From contig NZ_KB903554.1 of assembly GCF_000379805.1 (NCBI RefSeq), positions 151,551-191,564 of the forward strand: DNA of 40,014 nt, given 5' to 3'. The notes below the pieces were generated by a model. That model saw only the letters and a program-made list of their open reading frames with translations, ran no database searches and was not told the origin of the DNA. Positions 27,701-35,080 of the stretch are shown here, piece by piece. How positions within the stretch are numbered: position 1 is the stretch's first letter; every line of letters begins with the position of its first letter. Position numbers and translations under genes: made by a program. This DNA is from Lewinella cohaerens DSM 23179. Its GTDB lineage: Bacteria > Bacteroidota > Bacteroidia > Chitinophagales > Saprospiraceae.

Positions 27701-28491
27701 ATTACCTGGAACTCACCGCAGAGAACCTTCCTTTTGCCGTCAAGGCCAGTAGCACCTCCGGGGCTTTTGCACTCAAAATCCCCCGACAATTAGAGGAAAA
27801 AGTAACAGCTCAGGTCCTCGCTCCGACAGACCAAGTGCCCGCTACGGCTGTCCGTACAGCAACCGTCAGTTTTGAAGGTGACAAGATGGTAATAAGCAAA
27901 GAGAGCACAAAAACAGGATACGCAGCATCAAGCATGCGCGATTCCTACGAAAAGATAGGAGAAGATATCCAGCGAAAAAAGATGCAAGAAGCTATCAATG
28001 GCGAAGCACCTGGCGTATCGCTAAAAGAACTCACATTTCAGACCGGATTAGATGATAATTCGGCCCAATTAATGTACAGTTTCACCTACGAAATACCCAG
28101 TGTATTTACGGATATCGGAGGCCTCAGAATTTTCAGCATCCCCTTTTCTGATGACCTTAGCAATCCCAACTTCATGTCTCTCACCGAGCGCATCTACCCG
28201 CTAGAGCTATGGCAGTACTTCAACTGGGAATTGGAAGACGAGACCCTGAATATCAGCATCCCCGAAGGTTACGAACTTGCTGAAATACCAGCTGATTTGA
28301 AAATTGAAAATGATAACCTGTTCTACGAGTTGACCTTTCAAGTGACTGGCCAAGCATTAACAATCAAACGATTATTCAAGTTGGTCAACGATAGTGTTGC
28401 CCAGGAAAATTACCAAACCCTCCGAACGGCTATCGAAAAAATTGTCAAGGCAGATGCTCAAAAAATTGCTTTCAAAAAGACAGAAAATTAA
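24754..28491 (+). CDS. Exported TPR, DUF3857 and transglutaminase-like protein
   Basis: A 1,245-residue exported protein. A signal peptide (core about 8-18, cleavage after Ile-Ala-Ala near 22) is followed by TPR helices (30-150), a beta-rich domain (190-300) and a further TPR array (about 340-640). A DUF3857 domain (about 650-830) and a transglutaminase/protease-like domain come next. The last has its catalytic Cys929 in 'GDCKDVS' and His971 in 'DFNHCIV'. The fold joins or cuts amide bonds; DUF3857-transglutaminase proteins are common and uncharacterised in Bacteroidota. A TTG one codon earlier is open, but the ATG is the natural start. It is monocistronic, ending at a bidirectional terminator. 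Confidence 0.85.
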   Translation: MSFSKNALTLLFFCFFTFSIAAQDALTVGWQHFANNDFDAARSVFETALNGPDKARAHLALHLVGAAESAESAATFQHFKKFYETSDNPTPYIMGLWSTNYGQRTDAEIDFLEELIEKEQGTLKALALQALGNHHYASNDSRKAVRYYEQTGSIEPWSVLGEFENISESGFDKNFQALAHPDNGFNFRNKWGVPVSWFDIKAPRWDNWVDMDYFFYAQNSIIYAQNFCTSPIEQDIQFRIGVSGSVKVWVNDQLLFSESQERNNNVDAYIFPVRLSAGSNRILIQLGESETDNCNFFLRITDEKGENIEGLTFTTKVQQYDKEYNYEATVLTDEVETFFREKIAASPNNLENYLVLGQYFIITDKIFKAKSVISEARELFPHCTYLLFQQLNAYAKDDNRTETATLIEEVKQKDPDGALALGYLLDDAKNRDDLEAQEEIIQKMEDREGLSENVYQRRISLAGDKDEREVMFALIDKAYDTYPDNFIFVYFKYLVQKDVEGNARNAVRVLKKYLANHYSEEATAELASAYFNIGTVDQGVDTYQKLIENNPIATGYYSRLASLYYNLGNYKKAESYVQECISIAPYIDSYHQTLANTYSELGLQEAAETSYRKAIFYNPYNYDARRQLRILNEQPDIFSSFTEPDVYQIYADAPEGTDYPNDHSLLLADETQKVIYADGGSEEKHILVVKVFNTNGVDTWKDYQIPVYNNQDGSIDKAEVLKKNGARIAAETNGGYIVFSNLEEGDAIHITYRLQNYFSGKLANHFWGSHFFELFLPVAHTSLSLLVEEGTNFSYKVENGELEPKIEQFDNYERYTWEASNVPAIEYEALMPNLTDVGKTLHYSSFPDWNYIANWYADLAQAKAKVDFEVENVAAELFETNNTLTPREKVETIYDYIVNNIRYRSVSFLQSGLIPQKASTTIAAKQGDCKDVSTLFVALCETQGIDANLVLVNTRQNGQKEMMLPSIDFNHCIVHLPLEEKDYYLELTAENLPFAVKASSTSGAFALKIPRQLEEKVTAQVLAPTDQVPATAVRTATVSFEGDKMVISKESTKTGYAASSMRDSYEKIGEDIQRKKMQEAINGEAPGVSLKELTFQTGLDDNSAQLMYSFTYEIPSVFTDIGGLRIFSIPFSDDLSNPNFMSLTERIYPLELWQYFNWELEDETLNISIPEGYELAEIPADLKIENDNLFYELTFQVTGQALTIKRLFKLVNDSVAQENYQTLRTAIEKIVKADAQKIAFKKTEN

Positions 28492-28560
28492 TCGCTGATG
28501 GTTTGTGAATCGCTCTACTCACGTTTCTCTACGGCGATGGCAAAGTCCAACTAAAACAGA

Positions 28561-28594
28561 AACTCCTCTGCCCAAATTAACGGACAGAGGAGTT
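28561..28594. terminator. Bidirectional terminator between convergent genes
   Basis: A perfect 10-bp stem (28561-28570 and 28585-28594) with a 14-nt loop, flanked by AAAA on the left and TATACTTTT on the right. It sits between the convergent transglutaminase-like gene and yegP-like gene. Confidence 0.75.
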
Positions 28595-28626
28595 ATACTT
28601 TTCAGTTTGCTATTGAATAGCTCGTC

Positions 28627-28959
28627 TTAAACGGTCAAATCCTTAACAGCTGCATCAGCAGAAGCATTTTTCTTAACAGACTCGATACCATTCTCCATGG
28701 TAGCTACTGCTTTGTACATCTGGCTCTTACCAATGATCTGGCCATTAGAAGCCTTCAGTGTAAAGAATGGAGAACCATCTTTTGCCTCTTTGCGCTCAAA
28801 GTTAGCGTCATCTTTTGCATGGTTGATCACCGACTGTACGCCGTTCATTGCGCCCGGCTTACCAGCATAACCCTGGCTGGAAAGGATCACCTGACCGTTG
28901 GTTGCTTTGAGGTTGAAATAGAATTTTCCGGAATCATTTTTGAATACTTCGAAAGCCAT
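28627..28959 (-). CDS. YegP/DUF1508 family protein
   Basis: A small (110-residue) protein of two tandem DUF1508 repeats, about residues 2-50 ('FEVFKNDSGKFYFNLKATNG') and 52-100 ('FERKEAKDGSPFFTLKASNG'). Each is followed by 'GQ(V/I)I..SQ.Y' and a helix with an Asn-Gly-(V/I)-(Q/E)-Ser-Val pattern. The family (E. coli YegP) is widespread and of unknown role. It is monocistronic, and a strong hairpin lies about 125 bp upstream. Confidence 0.88.
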   Translation of the reverse strand: MAFEVFKNDSGKFYFNLKATNGQVILSSQGYAGKPGAMNGVQSVINHAKDDANFERKEAKDGSPFFTLKASNGQIIGKSQMYKAVATMENGIESVKKNASADAAVKDLTV

Positions 28960-29083
28960 AATTAATACTTTATCTGTGAATTAAAAGTGTTTCTTGGAGG
29001 GTGTCCAACAAAAGATACATCCTACAGACGGAAGAATCTTTCTTAGGTAACAGGTTTTCAAAGTTTTTCTTTCCAAACCACCT

Positions 29084-29125
29084 AAATTAAGACATTTCCA
29101 TTCCGCAGGAAATATCTTAATTTTT
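29084..29125. terminator. Strong hairpin upstream of the YegP-like gene
   Basis: Arms of 16 nt (29084-29099 and 29108-29123) pair with a single mismatch around an 8-nt loop, followed by T5 on the plus strand. It may end minus-strand transcription from the NTPase gene 270 bp away, or be an operator or mobile-element trace. Confidence 0.4.
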
Positions 29126-29160
29126 AAGCAAACTACAGAAGAAATGAGCTTTCTTTTTTA

Positions 29161-29290
29161 TGCAGGCCCGCCTTTCAGGCGGCCGCGCTATCCGCTATAA
29201 TATCCTCGCTGCGCTGCGGGTATTCCGCTACTATCGCTGCCTGGTTTAGGCAAGGTATCCACAAGTAGTCACGCCGGACGCTACTTTGGA
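29161..29290. other. GC-rich structured intergenic block
   Basis: The 435-bp gap 28960-29394 has no credible reading frame. This block is clearly richer in G+C than its surroundings. It contains small hairpins (CGCCT/AGGCG near 29170; GCCT/AGGC near 29240) and the repeated unit TCCGCTA (29191 and 29225), the second copy followed by CTATCGCTGCC. It could be an extragenic repeat, a decayed gene fragment or a structured RNA. I cannot assign it. Confidence 0.35.
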
Positions 29291-29316
29291 GCTTACCAAC
29301 CTTTACGCCCTCTTAA

Positions 29317-29349
29317 AAGTGGGAAATCAGAGGTGGGAGGTCGGAAGTA
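29317..29349. repeat. Degenerate purine-rich octamer repeat
   Basis: About four imperfect 8-nt units of the type AAGTGGGA / GTGGGAGG / TCGGAAGT in a row. Low-complexity tract, no coding sense seen. Confidence 0.4.
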
Positions 29350-29359
29350 GTTGAACCAC

Positions 29360-29381
29360 AAACCATCCAACGATCAAACCA
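29360..29381. repeat. Left copy of a 22-bp inverted repeat flanking the CHAT-NTPase pair
   Basis: This segment is the inverted copy of 32356-32377 with 21 of 22 matches. It lies 13 bp beyond the stop of the NTPase gene; the partner lies 25 bp before the CHAT start. Both are built of A(A)ACCA-type units that may be a common low-complexity motif of the genome. Confidence 0.5.
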
Positions 29382-29394
29382 ACCCTTACACCAT

Positions 29395-30462
29395 TCAAAC
29401 CTCTTCTGCAAACCGCCTTAACAACTTGATCCGCTCAAACTCCGAAAGGCAAAACTCAAGATCGGCTGCACTCAGTTTACGGTTGGCAGGCATGTCTTCC
29501 TGAATGGATACAGGGTCTTTACTTCGTTTCGTGCCGTCTTCCGTGACGAGGGTAAACAGCACCTCTAAGGGCAGGCCTTCCGGATTTTTGACACCGCGCT
29601 TTTTCAAACCAGCTTCGATGTCCTGCATTTGTTCGTCCAGAAATTCAGAAAGCACATTTTTCATTGGCCCCACAGCATCTACCAATTCCTCATCAAAGGT
29701 CACCTGCTCTGGTTGTTGATTGCCTTGGCGATCAAGATCGCGCCGCCAGAGACGATCGAGGTACACCTGAAGGTTGGTCAGGTCAATGCCTTCGCGTGGA
29801 CTTCTGAGGTTATTCAGAATCATGCCCGTGGTTTCTCTGGGCTCCTTTACTTCGATCTTACCGTAGCGGCAAGTGCCCAAGACGACTTTGCTAAGATTGT
29901 GATCATTCATCTTCTCAATCCGCAAACGGTTATCAAAGAGTGGAGGGACCACTTTCTCAAATTCCGACAGGTATGCAATGTATTCTTCTCGGATGATCAG
30001 CAGGATTTTACATTGCAAACCCGCCTGCAGGAGGTTACTGATGGATTGGTGAAACTGCTGCTGCTCGGCCTCCGTTCCCATGATATAGAGTTCTTCAAAC
30101 TGGTCGAAGATCAGGTATACCGGGCGGTAAGTTTCCAAATAGAGGTCTTTTACGCGGTGCCGTAACGGCGTATCGTCCTCCCACTGGGTGCTGGTATGCT
30201 TCCCAATTTCTCGCAAGAGCGATCGGTTGAGGTCACTGCCCCTGCGAATGAAAATTGGCAGCCAATCCGTCTTCTGAAAGCGGTTCGCCAAGCCACAATT
30301 GACCAGACTGGTCTTCCCCGTTCCCGAAGCACCGTACAACAACACCAAACCCGATGCGTGTACCGCATTAAAAAGCTGGGCTGTTTCTTTATTGCGACCG
30401 AAAAAGCGGTCTTTGTCCTCCTTGTCGTAGGAGTCGAGGAATTTGAATGGATTCGTCATCAT
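29395..30462 (-). CDS. nSTAND1-type P-loop NTPase, stand-alone
   Basis: A STAND-class NTPase module of 355 residues, expected to switch an effector on through nucleotide-dependent oligomerisation. It opens with the family-like 'NPFKFLDSYDKEDKDRFFGR' (4-23). Walker A GASGTGKTS is at 44-52 and Walker B VYLIFDQFEE at 115-124, followed by LLIIREEY (154-161) and a helical C-terminal winged-helix-like region. It stops at 'IKLLRRFAEEV', exactly where relatives continue into a 'YELSHDTLA' linker, TM helix and sensor repeats. Those parts are encoded by the upstream WD40 genes instead. The start codon overlaps the CHAT stop by one base (TAATG), indicating coupled translation. No TM helix or sensor domain is present. 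Confidence 0.85.
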   Translation of the reverse strand: MMTNPFKFLDSYDKEDKDRFFGRNKETAQLFNAVHASGLVLLYGASGTGKTSLVNCGLANRFQKTDWLPIFIRRGSDLNRSLLREIGKHTSTQWEDDTPLRHRVKDLYLETYRPVYLIFDQFEELYIMGTEAEQQQFHQSISNLLQAGLQCKILLIIREEYIAYLSEFEKVVPPLFDNRLRIEKMNDHNLSKVVLGTCRYGKIEVKEPRETTGMILNNLRSPREGIDLTNLQVYLDRLWRRDLDRQGNQQPEQVTFDEELVDAVGPMKNVLSEFLDEQMQDIEAGLKKRGVKNPEGLPLEVLFTLVTEDGTKRSKDPVSIQEDMPANRKLSAADLEFCLSEFERIKLLRRFAEEV

Positions 30463-32330
30463 TACGCCAGGTCGTTTTTGCAGAGGAGGTACTGATCGTA
30501 CAATATTTGAAATACTTTCGGGCTGTCATCGCTGCCGGTATCGGCATCAAGGCCAAAGTCGAGGCCAAAGTCATCACCAAAGTCGTCGTCTTTGAGGTTG
30601 CGGCCTTCCGTAAAATCCTCCTGCGTCATATTGGTATGAATTTGGTCATCTTCATTGTTCAGCGCATGGAAAAAGCTGTGATCAACGGCCAGGTAGGTCA
30701 ATTGATTGTCGGCCTCCCAGCCCATCAGGAAAATGTGCGCGAGACGATCCTGCTCCGTGGTTTCGCTTTTCTTGACTTTCACAAAAGTGTTCTTGTCGAT
30801 GAGGAAAGGGGAAAGATTCAGCGACTTATCCAGGTGTTTTTCGTTGGATACCAGAATGACCGAAGAACTATCGGAATAGTTTTCCTTACGGCGGTATTCC
30901 TGATCCTGGTACAGGTTTAAGCCCGTGCCCTGGGTGGCATTCAGTGGCCCCATATCCAGCTCGTACGCCAGGGGCTCAAATCGCGGCCGATTGATGGACA
31001 CATTGCGTACCGTGAGTAGACGATAACGAGCCAGGAAGGCCGCGGCGCGCAGGACGATGGAAGTCGCCTGTTCTGTTTTCACACACAACTTATCCAGATC
31101 AGCAGTAGGTGGGCTGGTCTGCAACTCTCTCCGTAATTTTTCTAAAAAGCTATGAGCTTTAGCCAAGGGACTTTCTGCATTTTCCAGATCAGTCGCCAGC
31201 ATTTCCAACTCGCCGATAAAGGGCATTCCTATTCCGACGATTTTATCGTACAAGGCAGGAATTTGTCCTAGAAAATCGAAGTTGGCAAAAGCAGATTTCT
31301 GTTGCTCTAGCTGCGGCCATTTGGCTTCGTGAATTGTTCTGCGTGATTGCTCCCACAGATCAGACACCAAAATGTAGTACAACATCTGACTGGTGATCAG
31401 GTAAGTACTCACCAAATGTTCCAGTCGCTCTACGTTTGGTTTATCATAAAAGCGCAGCAAGCGAATTTGCGAACCAATTGGCCATGGAAAATTCTCAATT
31501 ACCAGCCAAGGGAAGTGCTTCGAGTCTTTTTTGATGACCTCCTCCCCTCTTTTCTCCACCATCTGGTCGTAAATATCGGGGTTGTATTTACACATCTCGT
31601 CCAGCACCAACACGATGTAGCGGTTAGCTGTGAAGCTGCTCCCAATGTACTGGATCATATCTTGCGGCAAGCCTACTGGTCGAAAAAATGGCAGCTTCCA
31701 ACTCAGAATTTCGGTCTTCCGAGCTTCCTGCACGTACAGGCCCCAGGGCATGTCCATACTGTTCTCTTGTTCAGCTGCGCCTACCCATGAGGCATCGCGC
31801 ATCACCACTTCCACGCTCTTACTGAATTTGGTTTCCAGATAAGCCTGCGCCATTTTGAATGCCTGCTCTATGGTCCGGCGATTGGCCAGCGCTTCGTAAA
31901 ATTGCTGGCTAAACTCCATAGCTTTGCGGTCTTCGATGGGTACGGCTGTAGCGATCACCGCTGGCACGCCCGCTGCCAACAGCGTCTGCACCTGCCCTTT
32001 GGTGGAACAGCCGTTGAGAAAGACCAGCTGTAGTCCTTCCTGCTGCCCTAGCAACTGAGCCAAGCCTTCCGCGTCCCCACTTCCACCTTCCAAATTTAAC
32101 TGGGTGCCTGCGGCGTGGCCGGCGTAGTGAAAGATGGCTATCCGGTCCTTGTTCTTCGTAAAAGAAGCGAAGATATCCTTGACCTGGGCACTCTCCTCCC
32201 GGAGGAGTTTGAGGTATTCCTTGCGGTCCAGTTCTTCGAGTGCGCCGTACAAGCGCCGGCTCTCCTCCTTGAGGAGGTCCAGGTGCGCGTCTGGGTCGTT
32301 GGCGAAGGTGAGGAAGATGATGGGGGTCAT
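30462..32330 (-). CDS. CHAT-domain caspase-like protease
   Basis: A 622-residue protein with an N-terminal CHAT (caspase/separase-like) cysteine protease domain, residues 1-170. The catalytic His72 lies in 'FHYAGHA' and Cys108 in 'VFLNGCST', each after a hydrophobic strand as in active members. CHAT enzymes act as effectors in bacterial defence and cell-death pathways. Residues 200-520 are a mixed helical domain I do not recognise, and 540-570 hold 'AHIFLMGWEADNQLTYLAVDHSFFH'. The C-terminal tail is strongly acidic with DDFGDDFGLDFGLD repeats (about 583-600). No signal or TM helix is seen, so it is cytoplasmic. Its stop overlaps the NTPase start, and a 113-bp gap with repeats separates it from the WD40 gene upstream. 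Confidence 0.87.
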   Translation of the reverse strand: MTPIIFLTFANDPDAHLDLLKEESRRLYGALEELDRKEYLKLLREESAQVKDIFASFTKNKDRIAIFHYAGHAAGTQLNLEGGSGDAEGLAQLLGQQEGLQLVFLNGCSTKGQVQTLLAAGVPAVIATAVPIEDRKAMEFSQQFYEALANRRTIEQAFKMAQAYLETKFSKSVEVVMRDASWVGAAEQENSMDMPWGLYVQEARKTEILSWKLPFFRPVGLPQDMIQYIGSSFTANRYIVLVLDEMCKYNPDIYDQMVEKRGEEVIKKDSKHFPWLVIENFPWPIGSQIRLLRFYDKPNVERLEHLVSTYLITSQMLYYILVSDLWEQSRRTIHEAKWPQLEQQKSAFANFDFLGQIPALYDKIVGIGMPFIGELEMLATDLENAESPLAKAHSFLEKLRRELQTSPPTADLDKLCVKTEQATSIVLRAAAFLARYRLLTVRNVSINRPRFEPLAYELDMGPLNATQGTGLNLYQDQEYRRKENYSDSSSVILVSNEKHLDKSLNLSPFLIDKNTFVKVKKSETTEQDRLAHIFLMGWEADNQLTYLAVDHSFFHALNNEDDQIHTNMTQEDFTEGRNLKDDDFGDDFGLDFGLDADTGSDDSPKVFQILYDQYLLCKNDLA

Positions 32331-32355
32331 GGATTTACTGGTTTGTTGGTTTTAC

Positions 32356-32426
32356 TGGTTTGTTCGTTGGATGGTTTGCTGGTCCGTATTGTTTTCGTTG
32401 CCGTTGAGATGCATTGCAATGCGTCT
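32356..32426. repeat. Repeats between the WD40 and CHAT genes
   Basis: Positions 32356-32377 are the right copy of the 22-bp inverted repeat. Positions 32407-32426 form a 20-bp palindrome around GCATTGCAATGC with one G:T pair. The 14-mer at 32387-32400 recurs at 32457-32470 in the end of the WD40 gene. This leader could also control CHAT expression. Confidence 0.5.
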
Positions 32427-32443
32427 GTACAGCTATGGAGATA

Positions 32444-34993
32444 TCAATCAATGCCATATTGTTTTCGTTGTTCGGGGGTGAGTTCAGGGATGGCAGCTTC
32501 GGTTTTGAGGTAGTTGTAGATGCGTTGGGGAGTGGGCCAGATCTTGGCGGTATCATCATTAGAGGCCGTTACGATGTAATCGCCGTTTGGCGAAAACCGA
32601 GCAGTGGATACCTTCTCTTCATGGCCTCTTAAGGTCGCTAATTTTGTACCGCTCTTATTCCAAATTTTTGCGGTGCCATCCCCGGAGGCCGTTACAACAT
32701 ATCGGCCATCAGGTGAAAATTGAGCATTGTAAACTTTCTCTTCATGGCCTCTTAGGGTCGCTAATTCCATGCCGTTCTTATTCCATATTTTTGCCGTACC
32801 ATCGATAGATGCCGTCACGATGTACTCACCGTCAGGTGAAAAACAGGCAGAACGAACATAATCCTGATGACCTGATAAGGTTAATAATTCTACGCCACTT
32901 GCATCTTGCACAGTAACCAGTTTAGGTGAAGAGTTTTTTACCAAATATTGCCGGTCATACGGTAAATGATTCGAAGTACCGGTAACGGTAATATCTTGAT
33001 CGCTGGCGAAAGTGGCTAAAAGCCTACCCGCTTTATCCCACAGTTTTGTGCCGGAATGCGCGCTCGTTAAAATCTGTTCTCCGTCAATCGAAAATTGGGC
33101 AGAGCGAAGATTGAATTGATCTTCTAAGACTGTTGTCAACTCTGCACCGTTCGTGCTCCATAGTTTAGCGTGACCATCATAGGCCCCGGTTAGTATGTAA
33201 GTACCGTCAGGCGAAAAATCAGCGGACCCAATAGCACCGGTATGGCCTATCAAAGTCATCAATTCAATACCGTCTATACTCCATACTTTCACCTCACCAT
33301 TGTTCATACCCGTTATTACATGCTTTGCGTCGGGGGAAAACCCCGCTGATAGAATCCCTAAATTAGGGACTGAAAAGGTTACAAGCTCGGTGCCTTCTTT
33401 ACTCCATAACTTCGCAATATCGAATTCAGACACTGTCAATATGTAGTTACCATCAGGTGAAAACTGGGCAGACAGGAGCTTATCCCCACTAGATAGATTC
33501 CAGGACTCCGAGCCATCTTTTCTCCATAAGTTTGCACTACCACTGTAAGATTCTAAGAGGATATACTCACCGTCAGATGAAAATCGCGCCGAAGAAAGTG
33601 GAGTCGTATACCCTTTCAGGGTATTTAATTCTGCACCACTTTGATCCCACAGTTTGGCACTGCCATCCGTAGAGGCTGTAACAATATATTCACCATCGGG
33701 AGAAAAGTGTACAAAAGTAAGCGAAGCATTATGTCCCGCCAGGGTATTTAATTCTACGCCATTTTTATTCCACAATTTGGCAGTACCGTCATCAAATGCC
33801 GTCACGATGTACTCACCGTCGGGGGAAAAATCTGCATTGGCAACAGTAGTGTTACTCGCCGCCAGGGTACTCAGTTCTGCACCATTCTGATTCCATATTT
33901 TGGCGGTGCCATCCCTAGATAAGGTCAAGATATACTCACCCTGCGGTGAATAGAGGGCTGACCAAATTGGAGCGGAATGAGATAGCGTTGCGAGAGCGGT
34001 GCCGTTCTTGCGCCAGACTTTCGCGCTACCAGCATCTGATATTGTCAACAAATAGGTGCCGTTAGGCGAAAACTGTACAGCGCCCAAACGAGTATGCCCA
34101 GGCAAGACTGCTAGAAGAGTACCGTCCTGGTTTCGTATTTTCGCAGTACCACCATCCGATTTCGTTACTATATAATCCCCTTCAGGGGAGAATTGTGCAG
34201 ACATAGCAGTCCCCGTCTCTTCCGAAAAATCGGCAATTGGTAAGGGTTGTACGGGAGACCCAAATTGAGAATAAAAGATACTGGAAATAGTTTCCTGCAC
34301 ATCTGGTAGTGGCGTCGGTGTTCTTTCCCAAGCAGCCTGGGCTATCCGTAAAGCAATTGCTTTTTGCTCACGAGGCAAAGAACGCGCACGAGCGGCCAAT
34401 GACAAAGCCTCTGCTTGTAGGGTCTGCCGTTCGGCGGCCAAGCGCTGTAGGTTCGCGTCATTCAGTGCGAGCCCCAATTCAATGGCTTTCAGGCTATCGG
34501 CAGCTTTGGCAGCATCTGCTACTTTTAAGGCAATGCTCAGGTTGATAGCCCTTAAACTATCCTGTTGCTTGGCAGTCAAGGCTTCGGCAGCGTGTGCTTG
34601 AGCAGCCGCCGCATTTTCCTGTGCTTCCAGGGCATTAGCTTGGGCACGTTCTTCACTGGCTATCGCCTGCTGGCCATTGATCACCGCCCAGGCTGTTAAG
34701 CCTAATAGCACTGCAATAATAGCGAAGACCAACAGGCGAATATTCCGCCGTTTGGTGGCCAGTTGCTTTTTAGCGTAAAAAATAAAATCTGCCTCCTCCT
34801 GCGAAATATTAATCTGCCCCCAATAAGGCATCACATAATCCACATCATCCTGCGTCAGACGCGCGCCACGCTGCTGATAGGCTTCGTAACGCTCGCGTAC
34901 AAAACGCTCCACCTTCCGCCGCGTACGTGCTTCGGTACTGGCCTTTTCAAAGACCTGGCGGGCGATGGTATCGTGGGAAAGTTCGTAAGGCAT
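32444..34993 (-). CDS. TM-anchored WD40 protein with 14 blades and nSTAND1 linker
   Basis: An 849-residue protein that begins directly with the linker normally C-terminal to an nSTAND1 NTPase: 'YELSHDTIARQVFEKAS' (3-19), 'RRKVERFVRERYEAYQ' and 'LTQDDVDYVMPYW' (47-58). A Lys-Arg-Arg then precedes one TM helix (about 85-106). An Ala/Glu-rich coiled coil (108-200) follows, then about 14 WD40 repeats (235-820) of some 41 residues each, typically 'FSPDGEYIVTAS.DGTAK(I/L)W'. Fourteen suggests two seven-blade propellers. The last three repeats are nearly identical in DNA; one repeat (11th) is degenerate. The C-terminal tail is 'LTPEQRKQYGID'. The positive-inside rule puts the propellers in the periplasm. 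It lies in the train between the exported protein gene and the CHAT gene. Confidence 0.88.
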   Translation of the reverse strand: MPYELSHDTIARQVFEKASTEARTRRKVERFVRERYEAYQQRGARLTQDDVDYVMPYWGQINISQEEADFIFYAKKQLATKRRNIRLLVFAIIAVLLGLTAWAVINGQQAIASEERAQANALEAQENAAAAQAHAAEALTAKQQDSLRAINLSIALKVADAAKAADSLKAIELGLALNDANLQRLAAERQTLQAEALSLAARARSLPREQKAIALRIAQAAWERTPTPLPDVQETISSIFYSQFGSPVQPLPIADFSEETGTAMSAQFSPEGDYIVTKSDGGTAKIRNQDGTLLAVLPGHTRLGAVQFSPNGTYLLTISDAGSAKVWRKNGTALATLSHSAPIWSALYSPQGEYILTLSRDGTAKIWNQNGAELSTLAASNTTVANADFSPDGEYIVTAFDDGTAKLWNKNGVELNTLAGHNASLTFVHFSPDGEYIVTASTDGSAKLWDQSGAELNTLKGYTTPLSSARFSSDGEYILLESYSGSANLWRKDGSESWNLSSGDKLLSAQFSPDGNYILTVSEFDIAKLWSKEGTELVTFSVPNLGILSAGFSPDAKHVITGMNNGEVKVWSIDGIELMTLIGHTGAIGSADFSPDGTYILTGAYDGHAKLWSTNGAELTTVLEDQFNLRSAQFSIDGEQILTSAHSGTKLWDKAGRLLATFASDQDITVTGTSNHLPYDRQYLVKNSSPKLVTVQDASGVELLTLSGHQDYVRSACFSPDGEYIVTASIDGTAKIWNKNGMELATLRGHEEKVYNAQFSPDGRYVVTASGDGTAKIWNKSGTKLATLRGHEEKVSTARFSPNGDYIVTASNDDTAKIWPTPQRIYNYLKTEAAIPELTPEQRKQYGID

Positions 34994-35080
34994 GGATCAA
35001 CAATGGGTTTAAGGGTTACATGCTTGGTAAAGTTACAATTGCTGAACCACTTCACTACAACAGCAATTATGTGTTTTCAC

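Noticed and set aside
29629-30165. 178-codon plus-strand open frame inside the NTPase gene
   Set aside because: It lies antisense to the clear STAND NTPase, has no domain sense and no promoter; it is a shadow of the coding frame.
32570-34210. CRISPR-like or tandem satellite array
   Set aside because: The regular 123-bp period is the coding repeat of WD40 blades in frame; no spacers or palindromic repeats are present.
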